The notes under the pieces are model-generated. The model was not told the origin of the DNA, did not search any database, and saw only the letters and a list, made by a program, of their open reading frames with translations. Of a DNA stretch of 64,000 nucleotides, positions 17,368-26,646 are shown piece by piece. Position numbers and translations under genes: made by a program. The first letter of the stretch is position 1. Every line of letters begins with the position of its first letter. Source of the stretch: Flavobacterium rhamnosiphilum (GTDB taxonomy: Bacteria > Bacteroidota > Bacteroidia > Flavobacteriales > Flavobacteriaceae); contig NZ_SMLG01000002.1 in assembly GCF_004349195.1 (NCBI RefSeq), positions 271,442 to 335,441 on the forward strand, read 5' to 3'.

Positions 17368-18930
17368 TTAATTTCCTATACACTCTTTTATCTTCAACGC
17401 GCATTTTTCTCCATCAATAGCGGCAGATATAATTCCGCCGGCATAACCCGCGCCTTCTCCACAAGGATACAAGCCTTTTATTTGAACGTGCTCATACGTC
17501 AGTGGATCTCTGGGAATACGCACTGGCGAAGACGTTCTTGATTCTGGTGCGTGAAGTATAGCTTCATTTGTCAAATAACCACGCATCGATTTTCCAAATT
17601 CAGTAAATCCTTCTCGCAATATTTGCGTTAAAAATCCAGGAAAAACCTGTCCCATTTCTACTGAAGTCGTTCCTGGAACATAAGATGTTTTCGGAATATC
17701 CGAGGAAACTTTGCTTTGCGTAAAATCAATCATACGTTGTGCAGGAACTTTTTGACTTTCGCCAGCCAGATGCCATGCTTTTTGCTCGATACTTTTTTGG
17801 AATTCCATTCCGGCCAAAGCACCAAATTTAGCAAAAGGTTTAAAATCTTCCAGTTGCAATTCAATTACAATTCCGGAATTGGCAGTAGCCTGATCCCTTT
17901 TGGATGGCGACCAACCATTAGTAACCACTTCACCAGGGCTTGTGGCACAAGGTGCAATCACGCCGCCAGGACACATACAAAAGGAATACATTCCCCTTCC
18001 TCCTACTTGTTTCACGATAGAATATGGAGCGGGAGGTAAAAAGTCTCCACGATAATCACAACTGTATTGAATACTGTCAATCAAAGATTGAGGATGCTCT
18101 GCCCTTACTCCCAAGGCAAAAGGTTTGGCCTCGATAAAAATTTGCTTTCGGTCTAATAATTCGAAAATATCACGAGCCGAATGCCCTGTGGCTAAAATGA
18201 GTTTATTGGCAAGAATCGTGTCCCCTTTTTGAGTAACGACACCTTGCACTTCATTGTTTTTTATTAAAATATCCGTCAATCGGGTTTCAAACAAAACTTG
18301 TCCGCCACATTCGATAATTTTCTCCCTAATATCCTGAATAATTTGAGGCAATTTATTCGTTCCAATATGCGGATGCGCCTCAATTAAGATATCCTCTGAA
18401 GCTCCAAAAGCAACAAATAATTCCAAAACTCGCGTTACATCACCTCTTTTTTTAGAACGCGTGTATAACTTCCCGTCCGAATACGTTCCTGCTCCACCTT
18501 CGCCAAAACAATAATTAGAATCTTCATCCACAAGATGATCCACATTGATGGCTTTCAAATCTCTTCTTCTGCCTCTAACGTCTTTTCCACGTTCAATAAC
18601 TACTGGTTTCAAACCCAATTCTATCAATTGCAATGCGGCAAAAAGTCCCGCAGGTCCTGCGCCAACAACGATTACTTCTTGAGCCGTGGCTACATTACCA
18701 TAATCCGGAAGTTGTATTTTTTGCTCTTGAAAAGGCTCTCCTTTTAAATAGATTACAACCTTAAGATTGATTTTTATAGCTTTTTGACGTGCATCAATAG
18801 ATCTTTTTAAGACAGAAACATGCTGAATTTCATTTACAGAAACCTTAATTTGTTTCGACAAATGATTTTTCAACAACATATCGTTTGCTGCAATTTCCGG
18901 TGATACTTGTAATAAGAGTTCTTGGGGCAT
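17368..18930 (-). CDS. FAD-dependent oxidoreductase (COG2509 type)
   Basis: A 520-residue flavoprotein. A small N-terminal alpha/beta domain (residues 1-85) precedes the Rossmann motif VVGAGPAGLFAALQL. A second cluster, VIERGKDVRGRRRD, and the CFGEGGAGTYSDGKLYTR block are typical of COG2509 dehydrogenases. The C-terminal flavin site is seen in LYPCGEGAGYAGGI. The CxCPGG-like motif FCMCPGGVI is also characteristic. Its substrate is unknown. It is a single gene on the minus strand. Confidence 0.87.
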   Translation of the reverse strand: MPQELLLQVSPEIAANDMLLKNHLSKQIKVSVNEIQHVSVLKRSIDARQKAIKINLKVVIYLKGEPFQEQKIQLPDYGNVATAQEVIVVGAGPAGLFAALQLIELGLKPVVIERGKDVRGRRRDLKAINVDHLVDEDSNYCFGEGGAGTYSDGKLYTRSKKRGDVTRVLELFVAFGASEDILIEAHPHIGTNKLPQIIQDIREKIIECGGQVLFETRLTDILIKNNEVQGVVTQKGDTILANKLILATGHSARDIFELLDRKQIFIEAKPFALGVRAEHPQSLIDSIQYSCDYRGDFLPPAPYSIVKQVGGRGMYSFCMCPGGVIAPCATSPGEVVTNGWSPSKRDQATANSGIVIELQLEDFKPFAKFGALAGMEFQKSIEQKAWHLAGESQKVPAQRMIDFTQSKVSSDIPKTSYVPGTTSVEMGQVFPGFLTQILREGFTEFGKSMRGYLTNEAILHAPESRTSSPVRIPRDPLTYEHVQIKGLYPCGEGAGYAGGIISAAIDGEKCALKIKECIGN

Positions 18931-19083
18931 TTTTTTAGATTATTCGATTTTTAGATTATTTGACTTTTAAAAATGTCTAAAATAATCCAGGTACAAAAGT
19001 AGTATTTTGTACTGACTTCTTGTTATTGAAAGGAGAATCCATTTTCAAATTTTCAAATTGGCCTATTTTCGAATTAGACTTTG

Positions 19084-19091
19084 TAACTTTG
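19084..19091 (+). promoter_or_regulatory. -7 box upstream of the gene at 19146
   Basis: TAACTTTG is an exact match to the TAnnTTTG -7 consensus of Bacteroidota. The -33 region is poor (an ATTG ends at 19060). It would place the transcript start about 50 bases before the ATG. Confidence 0.4.
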
Positions 19092-19145
19092 TCCCTCCAA
19101 AACAGTTAACCCATTAAACAGTTAACCTATTAATCTTAGAGAAAA

Positions 19146-19379
19146 ATGTCCAGAAAAATAAAACTGATATGGGATTTCCGTGGTCCGGCTGCTGCAAAAA
19201 CAGCGGAACACCATGAAATTCATTTGAAAGAATACATCGCTATTGAAAAATTACCGTTGAATATAACTGGATTTGAAATTCAAGGCGAAATGCTAGCCAT
19301 CGCTTTTATGGTGGTAACGGATGAAAACATGATTCAGGTTCGCGATGCTTTAAAACCGCATCGAGGAGAAGTTTTTTAG
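19146..19379 (+). CDS. Conserved small hypothetical protein of Flavobacteriia
   Basis: A 77-residue soluble protein beginning MSRKIKLIWDFRGPAAAKTAEHHEIHL. The N-terminal strand and the WDFRGPAA segment followed by a His-rich helix are familiar from a conserved flavobacterial family without known function. It ends with a short strand and LKPHRGEVF. It lies between two minus-strand genes and is probably monocistronic. Confidence 0.7.
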   Translation: MSRKIKLIWDFRGPAAAKTAEHHEIHLKEYIAIEKLPLNITGFEIQGEMLAIAFMVVTDENMIQVRDALKPHRGEVF

Positions 19380-19463
19380 TTTGCAGAAATCAGCTTTTTA
19401 GTGATCAGTCATAATTAACACATAAACAACTGAACACTAAAAAACTGAACACTGAACACTTCT

Positions 19464-21659
19464 TTAATTAGCTACTTCACTAATGAATTTAATTCGCATC
19501 AAACGCAATTCATCAATATCATAATCGCCATCAAATTCTTTGAGTGCATTTTCTATATTATCCGAATCGGATTCCATAAAATAATCGTGAATTTCCTCCT
19601 GTTGATCATCATCAAGCATATCATCAATCCAATATTTTATATTCAGCTTGGTTCCGGAATAGACAATTTGTTCCATTTCTTTGATTAAATCATCCATCTT
19701 CAATCCTTTTGCGGAAGCAATATCATCGAGGGATAATTTCCTGTCGATATTTTGGATAATATAAAGTTTATTTACAGAATTTACTCCTGTAGATTTCACC
19801 ACTAAATCCTCCGGACGGATGATATCGTTATCTGCTACGTACCGGCTGATTAATTCTAAGAATTCTTTTCCGTATTTTTTAGCTTTTCCTTCCCCAACCC
19901 CATGAATATTAATCAATTCTTCTTGAGAAACAGGATATTTCAAAGCCATATCTTCCAATGATGGATCTTGAAATACCACAAATGGGGGAACGCCTAATTT
20001 CTTAGCGACTTTTTTACGCAAATCACGCAGCATACCCATCAATAATTCATCGGCAGTTCCGGTAGATTTGGAAGCGGTTACAATAGCTTCGTCCTCAGAT
20101 TCGTTGTATTCATGATCTTCGGACATCATAAAGGATTCTCGGTTTTTAATAAAATCCAATCCCTTCTTGGTAATTTTCACAATGCCATAGGTTTCAATAT
20201 CTTTCGATAAAAACCCTGCAACAAGAACTTGTCGCAACAAGGCCATCCAGTATTTTTCATCATGATCTGAACCACATCCAAAAAAGGACTGTGTATCTGT
20301 TCTATGCGCTTTGATAACGGCATTGACACGGCCTATCAACGTAAAAACAACTTCTTTCGATTTGTATAAATGTTTGGTATCTCGAACCACTTCCAGCAAT
20401 TTCACCACTTCATCTATGGCTTCGACTTTTGTTTTTGGGTTACGAACATTGTCATCCATATCAGCGCCTTCGCCATTAACATCATCAAATTCTTCTCCGA
20501 AATAATGAAGTAGAAATCTCCTTCTGGACATAGACGTTTCGGCGTAAGCCACAACTTCCTGCAACAAAGCAAATCCTATTTCCTGCTCGGCAACGGGTTT
20601 CCCCGACATGAATTTTTCTAATTTCTCGACATCTTTATAGGAGTAGTACGCCAAACAGTGTCCTTCACCACCGTCACGACCCGCACGACCCGTTTCCTGA
20701 TAGTAACTTTCTAATGATTTTGGAATATCATGATGAATCACAAAACGCACATCCGGTTTGTCAATTCCCATCCCAAAAGCAATGGTTGCCACCACCACAT
20801 CTACATCTTCCATCAGGAACATATCCTGGTGTTTGGCACGGGTTTTAGCATCCAATCCCGCATGATACGGAACGGCACTTATTCCATTAACCTGCAAAAC
20901 TTCGGCAATAGCCTCTACTTTTTTGCGGCTTAAGCAATAAATAATTCCTGATTTCCCTTTATGTTGTTTGATAAAACGAATAATATCCGATTCTATATTT
21001 TTAGTTTTAGTACGTACTTCGTAATACAAATTAGGTCTGTTGAATGATGCTTTGAAAGTGGTAGCATCAGACATATCTAAGTTTTTCAGAATATCTTCCT
21101 GTACTTTTGGCGTAGCTGTTGCGGTAAGCCCAATAATAGGAACATCGCCCAATTGCTTGATGATGTGTTTCAAATTCCGATATTCCGGTCTAAAATCATG
21201 TCCCCACTCCGAAATACAATGCGCTTCATCGATAGCCACAAAAGATATGGTAACATTTTTCAGAAAGTTCACATATTCTTCCTTAGTCAAAGACTCGGGT
21301 GCTACATACAGCAACTTTGTCAATCCTGAAGTAATATCTTTTTTTACCTGGGCAATTTCGGTTTTAGTAAGAGAGGAATTTAAAACATGGGCAACACCAT
21401 TTTCAGAAGACAAACTTCTGATGGCATCCACTTGATTTTTCATTAAAGCAATAAGGGGTGAAACTACAATAGCAGTTCCCTCTTGAATCAAAGCGGGTAA
21501 TTGATAACAAAGTGATTTCCCTCCTCCTGTGGGCATTATCACAAATGTATTCTCTTGGTTTAGGATACTTTTTATGACTTGCTCCTGTAGCCCCTTAAAT
21601 TGGCTAAAGCCAAAATATTTCTTTAATTCTTTGTGTATGTCAATTTCGTTTGAATTCAT
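19464..21659 (-). CDS. recQ: ATP-dependent DNA helicase RecQ
   Basis: A 731-residue 3'-5' DNA helicase for recombination and repair. Walker A PTGGGKS lies at 43-49, the DEAH box with RecQ loop (DEAHCISEWGHDFRPEY) at 144-160, and motif VI QETGRAGRDG at 321-330. A winged-helix RQC region (about 410-525) and an HRDC domain (about 535-620) follow, then an acidic C-terminal extension. The zinc-binding cysteines usual after motif VI are missing: the segment around 375-410 reads SRRRFLLHYFGE and then NGEGADMDDN, with no CxxC. It is divergent from kdsD. Confidence 0.93.
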   Translation of the reverse strand: MNSNEIDIHKELKKYFGFSQFKGLQEQVIKSILNQENTFVIMPTGGGKSLCYQLPALIQEGTAIVVSPLIALMKNQVDAIRSLSSENGVAHVLNSSLTKTEIAQVKKDITSGLTKLLYVAPESLTKEEYVNFLKNVTISFVAIDEAHCISEWGHDFRPEYRNLKHIIKQLGDVPIIGLTATATPKVQEDILKNLDMSDATTFKASFNRPNLYYEVRTKTKNIESDIIRFIKQHKGKSGIIYCLSRKKVEAIAEVLQVNGISAVPYHAGLDAKTRAKHQDMFLMEDVDVVVATIAFGMGIDKPDVRFVIHHDIPKSLESYYQETGRAGRDGGEGHCLAYYSYKDVEKLEKFMSGKPVAEQEIGFALLQEVVAYAETSMSRRRFLLHYFGEEFDDVNGEGADMDDNVRNPKTKVEAIDEVVKLLEVVRDTKHLYKSKEVVFTLIGRVNAVIKAHRTDTQSFFGCGSDHDEKYWMALLRQVLVAGFLSKDIETYGIVKITKKGLDFIKNRESFMMSEDHEYNESEDEAIVTASKSTGTADELLMGMLRDLRKKVAKKLGVPPFVVFQDPSLEDMALKYPVSQEELINIHGVGEGKAKKYGKEFLELISRYVADNDIIRPEDLVVKSTGVNSVNKLYIIQNIDRKLSLDDIASAKGLKMDDLIKEMEQIVYSGTKLNIKYWIDDMLDDDQQEEIHDYFMESDSDNIENALKEFDGDYDIDELRLMRIKFISEVAN

Positions 21660-21661
21660 TC

Positions 21662-21690
21662 TTTATTATGTGGTATTTTGTATAAATTTG
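21662..21690 (+). promoter_or_regulatory. Possible promoter of the kdsD-tatC genes
   Basis: TAAATTTG at 21683-21690 matches the -7 consensus, with CTTTA at 21661-21665 as a weak -33 box about 17 bases upstream. It lies in the short gap after the divergent recQ start and supports a kdsD start downstream of it. Confidence 0.4.
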
Positions 21691-21744
21691 CAACACCTAA
21701 AGGTACAAATTTCTTTTACACATACAAATTTTAATTATTCTGTT

Positions 21745-22710
21745 TTGATATCTAAAGAAAATATATTGGCTAGCGCCAAAAAAACTATTTTATCGGAAAG
21801 CCAATCTATTGCCAAACTAACTGATTTTCTTGATGAAAACTTCATTGAAGCGACACAAAATATCTATAATTCCAAAGGGAGACTTGTGGTTACAGGGATA
21901 GGAAAAAGTGCTATTATTGCCCAAAAAATGGTAGCTTCCTTTAATTCTACGGGAACACCATCGCTGTTTCTTCATGCCTCAGAGGCTATTCACGGTGATT
22001 TAGGGATGGTTCAAAATGAAGATATTGTCATTTGCATTTCAAAAAGCGGCAACAGTCCTGAAATAAAAGTTTTGGTGCCACTCTTAAAACGTTTTGGCAA
22101 TACTTTGATCGCAATAACCGGAAATACAACTTCTTTTCTTGCTAAAGGTTCTGATTTTGTTTTGAACACCACAGTAGATGCTGAAGCTTGTCCTAATAAT
22201 CTTGCTCCAACAAACAGCACAACCGCACAATTAGTGATGGGTGATGCAATTGCTGTTTGCCTTATGGAAATGCGGGATTTCAAAGCCGAAGATTTTGCTA
22301 TTTACCATCCTGGCGGTGCATTGGGCAAGAAATTATTGTTGCGTGTGAAAGACATGTTAGAACACACCCTAAAACCTATGGTTGCTCCAGATGCATCAAT
22401 AAAAAAGGTGATTTTCGAAATCTCGGAAAAGCGTCTTGGCGTAACCGCGGTTGTCGATCAAGATAAAGTTATCGGTATTATTACCGATGGTGATATTCGA
22501 AGAATGTTAAACGATAGAGATTCTTTCGCTGATTTGACCGCCAAAGATATTATGACAAAAAACCCCAAATTAATACCATCTACCGCTATGGTTGTAGATG
22601 CCTTGAACATCTTGGAAGACTTCTCCATCACACAATTAGTTGTTGTAGATAATGGGGAGTACAAAGGGGTATTACATTTACACGATATTTTAAAAGAAGG
22701 AATAGTATAA
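21745..22710 (+). CDS. kdsD: Arabinose-5-phosphate isomerase (KpsF/GutQ family)
   Basis: Makes arabinose-5-phosphate from ribulose-5-phosphate, the first step towards KDO of lipopolysaccharide. I chose the TTG at 21745. It gives 321 residues, the usual family length, and lies after the promoter-like sequence. An open frame reaches back to 21529 but would run through recQ's start. The SIS domain (residues about 35-170) has GIGKSAIIAQKM and the HASEAIHGDLGM motif. Two CBS domains follow. The stop overlaps the tatC ATG (TAATG). Confidence 0.9.
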   Translation: MISKENILASAKKTILSESQSIAKLTDFLDENFIEATQNIYNSKGRLVVTGIGKSAIIAQKMVASFNSTGTPSLFLHASEAIHGDLGMVQNEDIVICISKSGNSPEIKVLVPLLKRFGNTLIAITGNTTSFLAKGSDFVLNTTVDAEACPNNLAPTNSTTAQLVMGDAIAVCLMEMRDFKAEDFAIYHPGGALGKKLLLRVKDMLEHTLKPMVAPDASIKKVIFEISEKRLGVTAVVDQDKVIGIITDGDIRRMLNDRDSFADLTAKDIMTKNPKLIPSTAMVVDALNILEDFSITQLVVVDNGEYKGVLHLHDILKEGIV

Positions 22711-23525
22711 TGGCAAAAAAAAACCTAAACGAAATGTCGTTTTTAGATCATCTTGAGGAATTAAGATGGTTATTAGTTCGAAGCACAATTGCAATATTAA
22801 TTTTGGCTACCGTCACTTTTTTCATAAGTGATTATATTTTTGATGTCATCATTTTTGGCCCCACAGATGCTAATTTTATTACCTACCGTTTTTTTTGTGA
22901 TTTGTCTCACACTTTGGGTTTTGCTGAGAGTATTTGCGTAACCGAAATGCCTTTCATCATTCAAAATACGAATATGGAGGGTCAGATTAACGTTTTGATT
23001 TGGACGTGTGTAACAGCCGGTTTTATTCTTGGTTTTCCATTCATTCTATGGGAAGTTTGGAAATTCATCAGTCCTGCTTTATATGAAGCAGAGAAAAAAC
23101 ATGCTAAACTTTTTATTTTTTCGTCTTCTTTGCTTTTCTTCTTGGGCGTATTGTTTGGCTACTTTGTAATTGTGCCCATGTCAGTCAACTTTTTCGCCAC
23201 GTTTACCATCAGTGATGTCGTAAAAAACCAGTTTAGTATTGATTCCTACATTGGATTAGTAAAGACGAGTGTTATCGCTTGTGGATTGTTTTTTGAATTG
23301 CCGATTATTATCTATTTCTTAACCAAATTAGGATTAGTCACTCCAGTTTTTTTGAGAAAATACTGGAAATATGCCGTAATTATCATTCTGATAGTTGCCG
23401 CGATAGTTACTCCGCCTGATGTGGTGAGTCAAATAATTGTAACGATTCCGATGTTGTTAATCTATGAAGCAAGCATCTTAATTTCAAAAATAGTAGTAAA
23501 AAATCAAAAAAAGGTAAATGGCTGA
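22710..23525 (+). CDS. tatC: Twin-arginine translocase subunit TatC
   Basis: A 271-residue integral membrane protein with six transmembrane helices that binds twin-arginine signal peptides. The opening MSFLDHLEELRW is the diagnostic TatC motif. A periplasmic insertion with two cysteines (near residues 62-78) between the first two helices is typical of Bacteroidota TatC. Further family blocks are FILWEVWKFISPALYEAEKK and a central FFELPIII helix. It overlaps kdsD by one base and the CMD gene by eight. Confidence 0.95.
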   Translation: MAKKNLNEMSFLDHLEELRWLLVRSTIAILILATVTFFISDYIFDVIIFGPTDANFITYRFFCDLSHTLGFAESICVTEMPFIIQNTNMEGQINVLIWTCVTAGFILGFPFILWEVWKFISPALYEAEKKHAKLFIFSSSLLFFLGVLFGYFVIVPMSVNFFATFTISDVVKNQFSIDSYIGLVKTSVIACGLFFELPIIIYFLTKLGLVTPVFLRKYWKYAVIIILIVAAIVTPPDVVSQIIVTIPMLLIYEASILISKIVVKNQKKVNG

Positions 23526-23871
23526 TATAATTGAAGAATTCAACGCGTATCGTTCTAAAATGAACGAAAAATTATTGGCAGACAATAATAAAATTGTAAA
23601 GCGAATTTTTAATTTGGATACCAATGCCTATGCAGCGGGAGCGCTGGATGTAAAAACCAAAGAATTACTGGGATTAGTAGCTTCGGCCGTTTTACGTTGT
23701 GATGATTGTGTAAAATATCATTTGGAAACCAGCTTTAAAGAAGGTGTTACCAAAGAGGAAATGATGGAAGCTATGGGAATTGCAACACTTGTTGGCGGAA
23801 CTATCGTGGTACCACATTTAAGAAGAGCGTACGAATTCTGGGAAGCACTAGAAGAAACCGCTGTGAAATAA
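23518..23871 (+). CDS. Carboxymuconolactone decarboxylase / AhpD-like protein
   Basis: A 117-residue helical protein with the AhpD-like redox motif CDDCVKYH (Cys at about residues 61 and 64) and EEMMEAMGIATLVGG, the usual CMD family core. It may act as a small disulfide reductase; the physiological role is unknown. Its ATG lies inside the end of tatC (8-base overlap), so it is translated from the same message. Confidence 0.88.
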   Translation: MADIIEEFNAYRSKMNEKLLADNNKIVKRIFNLDTNAYAAGALDVKTKELLGLVASAVLRCDDCVKYHLETSFKEGVTKEEMMEAMGIATLVGGTIVVPHLRRAYEFWEALEETAVK

Positions 23872-23948
23872 TTGTTAAATGGTACTTTGGTTATATGTTT
23901 ATTCGTTTATTTGTCTAAAAATCTAACCTTCTAAAAATCGAAGAATCT

Positions 23949-24010
23949 GAATATGAAATCGCTATGATTCAAAATCACAAACAATAATAAAGAATAGCGA
24001 TACCATATTC
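23949..24010. repeat. Hairpin repeat, copy 2 (cruciform-like)
   Basis: GAATATG-AA-ATCGCTAT-GATTC on the left mirrors GAATAGCGATACCATATTC on the right, giving a stem of about 18 base pairs with small bulges. The loop is AT-rich. The arms match the repeat at 5424-5503. It sits between the CMD gene and lptB and could end the upstream message. Confidence 0.6.
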
Positions 24011-24036
24011 CTATAAAAAACAAATATTATCTACGT

Positions 24037-24777
24037 ATGAAATTAAGAGCCGAAAATCTAATCAAAACCTATAAAGGACGCAGTGTTGTAAAAGGCATTT
24101 CGGTAGAAGTAAACCAAGGCGAAATCGTAGGGCTTTTGGGGCCTAACGGTGCCGGAAAAACAACTTCTTTTTATATGATTGTAGGATTGGTTAAACCAAA
24201 TTCAGGCAACATATTTCTGGATGATTTGAATATTACCGATTATCCTATGTACAAAAGAGCACAACAGGGAATTGGTTACTTGGCACAGGAAGCATCCGTT
24301 TTTAGAAAATTAAGCATTGAAGACAACATATTAAGTGTACTGCAATTGACAAAACTTACCAAAGCTGAACAAGAAGCTAAAATGGAAAGTTTAATCGAAG
24401 AATTCAGTTTAGAACATATTCGTACCAATCGTGGCGATTTACTTTCGGGAGGGGAACGCCGTCGTACCGAAATTGCACGTTGTTTGGCCACAGATCCAAA
24501 ATTCATTTTACTGGATGAACCATTTGCCGGTGTAGATCCTGTTGCCGTTGAAGACATTCAGAGAATTGTGGCGCAATTAAAAAATAAAAATATCGGTATT
24601 CTTATTACCGATCACAACGTACAGGAAACCTTGGCTATTACTGACAAAACCTATCTGATGTTTGAAGGTGGAATCCTAAAAGCGGGAATGCCGGAAGAAT
24701 TAGTAGAAGATGAAATGGTACGTCGCGTGTATCTTGGACAAAATTTCGAGTTGAGAAAGAAAAAATTGGAGTTTTAG
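24037..24777 (+). CDS. lptB: LPS export ABC transporter ATP-binding protein LptB
   Basis: A 246-residue ATPase of the Lpt complex, which lifts lipopolysaccharide from the inner membrane. Walker [10 protein letters not shown] is near residues 33-41, signature LSGGERRR near 137-144, Walker B and D-loop [13 protein letters not shown] near 152-164. The Gln-loop and the short 240-residue length without extra domains match LptB, and the [16 protein letters not shown] block is characteristic. It is the fourth gene of an envelope-related run (kdsD, tatC, CMD, lptB), separated by the hairpin at 23949. Confidence 0.93.
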   Translation: MKLRAENLIKTYKGRSVVKGISVEVNQGEIVGLLGPNGAGKTTSFYMIVGLVKPNSGNIFLDDLNITDYPMYKRAQQGIGYLAQEASVFRKLSIEDNILSVLQLTKLTKAEQEAKMESLIEEFSLEHIRTNRGDLLSGGERRRTEIARCLATDPKFILLDEPFAGVDPVAVEDIQRIVAQLKNKNIGILITDHNVQETLAITDKTYLMFEGGILKAGMPEELVEDEMVRRVYLGQNFELRKKKLEF

Positions 24778-24864
24778 AAAAAGGGGTCAGTGTCCAGTTT
24801 AAAAAAAGTAATCAGTATTCTACAATTCTTTTCACTATTCACTAAAAACTACTCATTAAAAAAA

Positions 24865-25728
24865 CTACTCCACAGTAATATACCGCAACTGTTGCAAATC
24901 TCCATTATAAATATTGACATCAACATTTCCTTTTATCCCAGGGATTGATGCCTTTTCGGTGAATTGCCAAAACAACCAATCTTCGGCTATTTCTTCCCTG
25001 TAGAAATTATAATTGGCAATCCAAAAAAGATAATCACTGAATTCTTCTTTCAAAAAATCATCATAATACCGCTCGCCGGTATAGATAATAGGTTTTACAC
25101 CGTAATGCGATTCTACAGCATTTAACCATCTTTTCAAGCCTAATTTAAGATTTTCAATCGACTGATTTTTCGGGAGTTTTTCAATATCCAAAACGGGTGG
25201 TAAATCTCCTTTTTGAAGGGTTACCGTTTTTATAAAAAGCTTGGCTTGCTCCAATGAATTTTCGTTGGGGCGATAGTAATGATAGGCACCGCGAATCATT
25301 TTATTTTCTTTGGCGCCAAGCCAATTCCTATTAAACTGACGGTCTTTCCTGTCTTTTCCAACCGTAGCGCGAATAAACACAAAATGCAGCGGATATTTAT
25401 TTTCTAAAGTATCTACATAAGTCCATCGGATTTTTCCTTGATATTCCGAAACATCAAGACCTATACTTTTTTCTTCGTGTTTTTCTAAAACCTGATAGTT
25501 TCGAACATCAGAAATGCGCTTGGCTTCTGTTTCTTCTCTTAGAATTTTATCCGATTTAAAACTAAAATAATACGCTAAACCATCTCGATAATGATAACCA
25601 ACAGCAATTATCAGTACAACAAAAAGAGCAACAATAGAATAGCGCAAAACCTTTCCGGAGAAAACAGTTGCTTTCTTTTTAGGTTTACGGACTACCGTAG
25701 TTTTTCTTCTGACCGTTTTTCTTTTCAT
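24865..25728 (-). CDS. GH25 family lysozyme
   Basis: A 287-residue muramidase-like protein with a basic N-terminus and one membrane helix (about residues 30-48), which anchors it with the enzyme outside. The GH25 core runs from about 90: GLDVSEYQGKIRW, VFIRATVG, IRGAYHYYRPNE, PVLDIEKL and IIYTGERYY, with the catalytic Asp/Glu in DVSEYQ and DIE. It could cut cell-wall glycan strands. It is 9 bases upstream of the pssA stop. Confidence 0.9.
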   Translation of the reverse strand: MKRKTVRRKTTVVRKPKKKATVFSGKVLRYSIVALFVVLIIAVGYHYRDGLAYYFSFKSDKILREETEAKRISDVRNYQVLEKHEEKSIGLDVSEYQGKIRWTYVDTLENKYPLHFVFIRATVGKDRKDRQFNRNWLGAKENKMIRGAYHYYRPNENSLEQAKLFIKTVTLQKGDLPPVLDIEKLPKNQSIENLKLGLKRWLNAVESHYGVKPIIYTGERYYDDFLKEEFSDYLFWIANYNFYREEIAEDWLFWQFTEKASIPGIKGNVDVNIYNGDLQQLRYITVE

Positions 25729-25737
25729 TCAAAAAAA

Positions 25738-26454
25738 CTACTTTTTCAGCATTTTATTATGCACCACTGACAGCAAAACATAAAAGAGAATGACTAAAGG
25801 AATTCCTAAATACTGGAGGAAAATCAATAACAAAAGAGAACAAATCAAAAACACAATTTGAAGTACATTATCCTTGAAATTGAACTTTTTTATTTTTAAG
25901 GAGAACAAAGGAATTTCAGCGTTCAAGATGTAAGCGCTTAATAACGCTATTGCCAATAGAACCCATTGATTTGTCAAAATTTCGACAATAAATAAAGAAT
26001 CGGTGTATTTTAAAACCAAAGGCAGACTTAAAATAAACAGTGCATTGGCAGGCGTTGGCAAACCAATAAAAGAATCTGTTTGACGGGTATCAATATTAAA
26101 ATTTGCCAATCGGTAACAAGAACCTAAGGCAATCAAAAACCCTAAATAAGGAAAAAGTTGTAAATGACCAACTGGCGCAGTTGATGAATGATCGATCATC
26201 ATTTGAAACATTACTAAACCCGGCACAACACCGCTGGTAACCATGTCTGCCAAAGAATCCAACTGCAATCCAAGCGGACTCGAAACTTTGAATAAGCGGG
26301 CAAAAAAACCATCAAAAAAATCCAAGAATATACCTAAGCAAACAAAATAAAATGCCATTTCAAAATCTTGGTTAAAAGCAAAAACCAAAGCGATACAACC
26401 GCAAAAAAGATTTAGTAAAGTAATGATATTGGGGATATGCTTTTTAATAGTCAT
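25738..26454 (-). CDS. pssA: CDP-diacylglycerol-serine O-phosphatidyltransferase
   Basis: Makes phosphatidylserine, the precursor of phosphatidylethanolamine. I start it at the ATG at 26454 (MTIKKHIPNIITLLN). An upstream ATG at 26505 would add 17 residues not typical of the family. The CDP-alcohol phosphatidyltransferase motif is complete: DGFFAR followed by GLQLDSLADM. About eight membrane helices are predicted over 238 residues. It is followed 9 bases later by the GH25 gene, so the two are probably one transcript. Confidence 0.92.
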   Translation of the reverse strand: MTIKKHIPNIITLLNLFCGCIALVFAFNQDFEMAFYFVCLGIFLDFFDGFFARLFKVSSPLGLQLDSLADMVTSGVVPGLVMFQMMIDHSSTAPVGHLQLFPYLGFLIALGSCYRLANFNIDTRQTDSFIGLPTPANALFILSLPLVLKYTDSLFIVEILTNQWVLLAIALLSAYILNAEIPLFSLKIKKFNFKDNVLQIVFLICSLLLLIFLQYLGIPLVILFYVLLSVVHNKMLKK

Positions 26455-26646
26455 AGTTGTAAAATTTAGTGAACCACAGTTGGCAAATTTAGCATAATAA
26501 GTCAAGGAGAAGTACGTTTTTAATAGAGTTTTTTTAATAGCGGTTTCTTGTTTGCATATATTTACTCAAAGGAAGAAATAAGCTCAGTAAAAAATTATAT
26601 TTTTGATAAAAATTAAACAGACTTTTCGTTTGTAAAAATAACCCCA

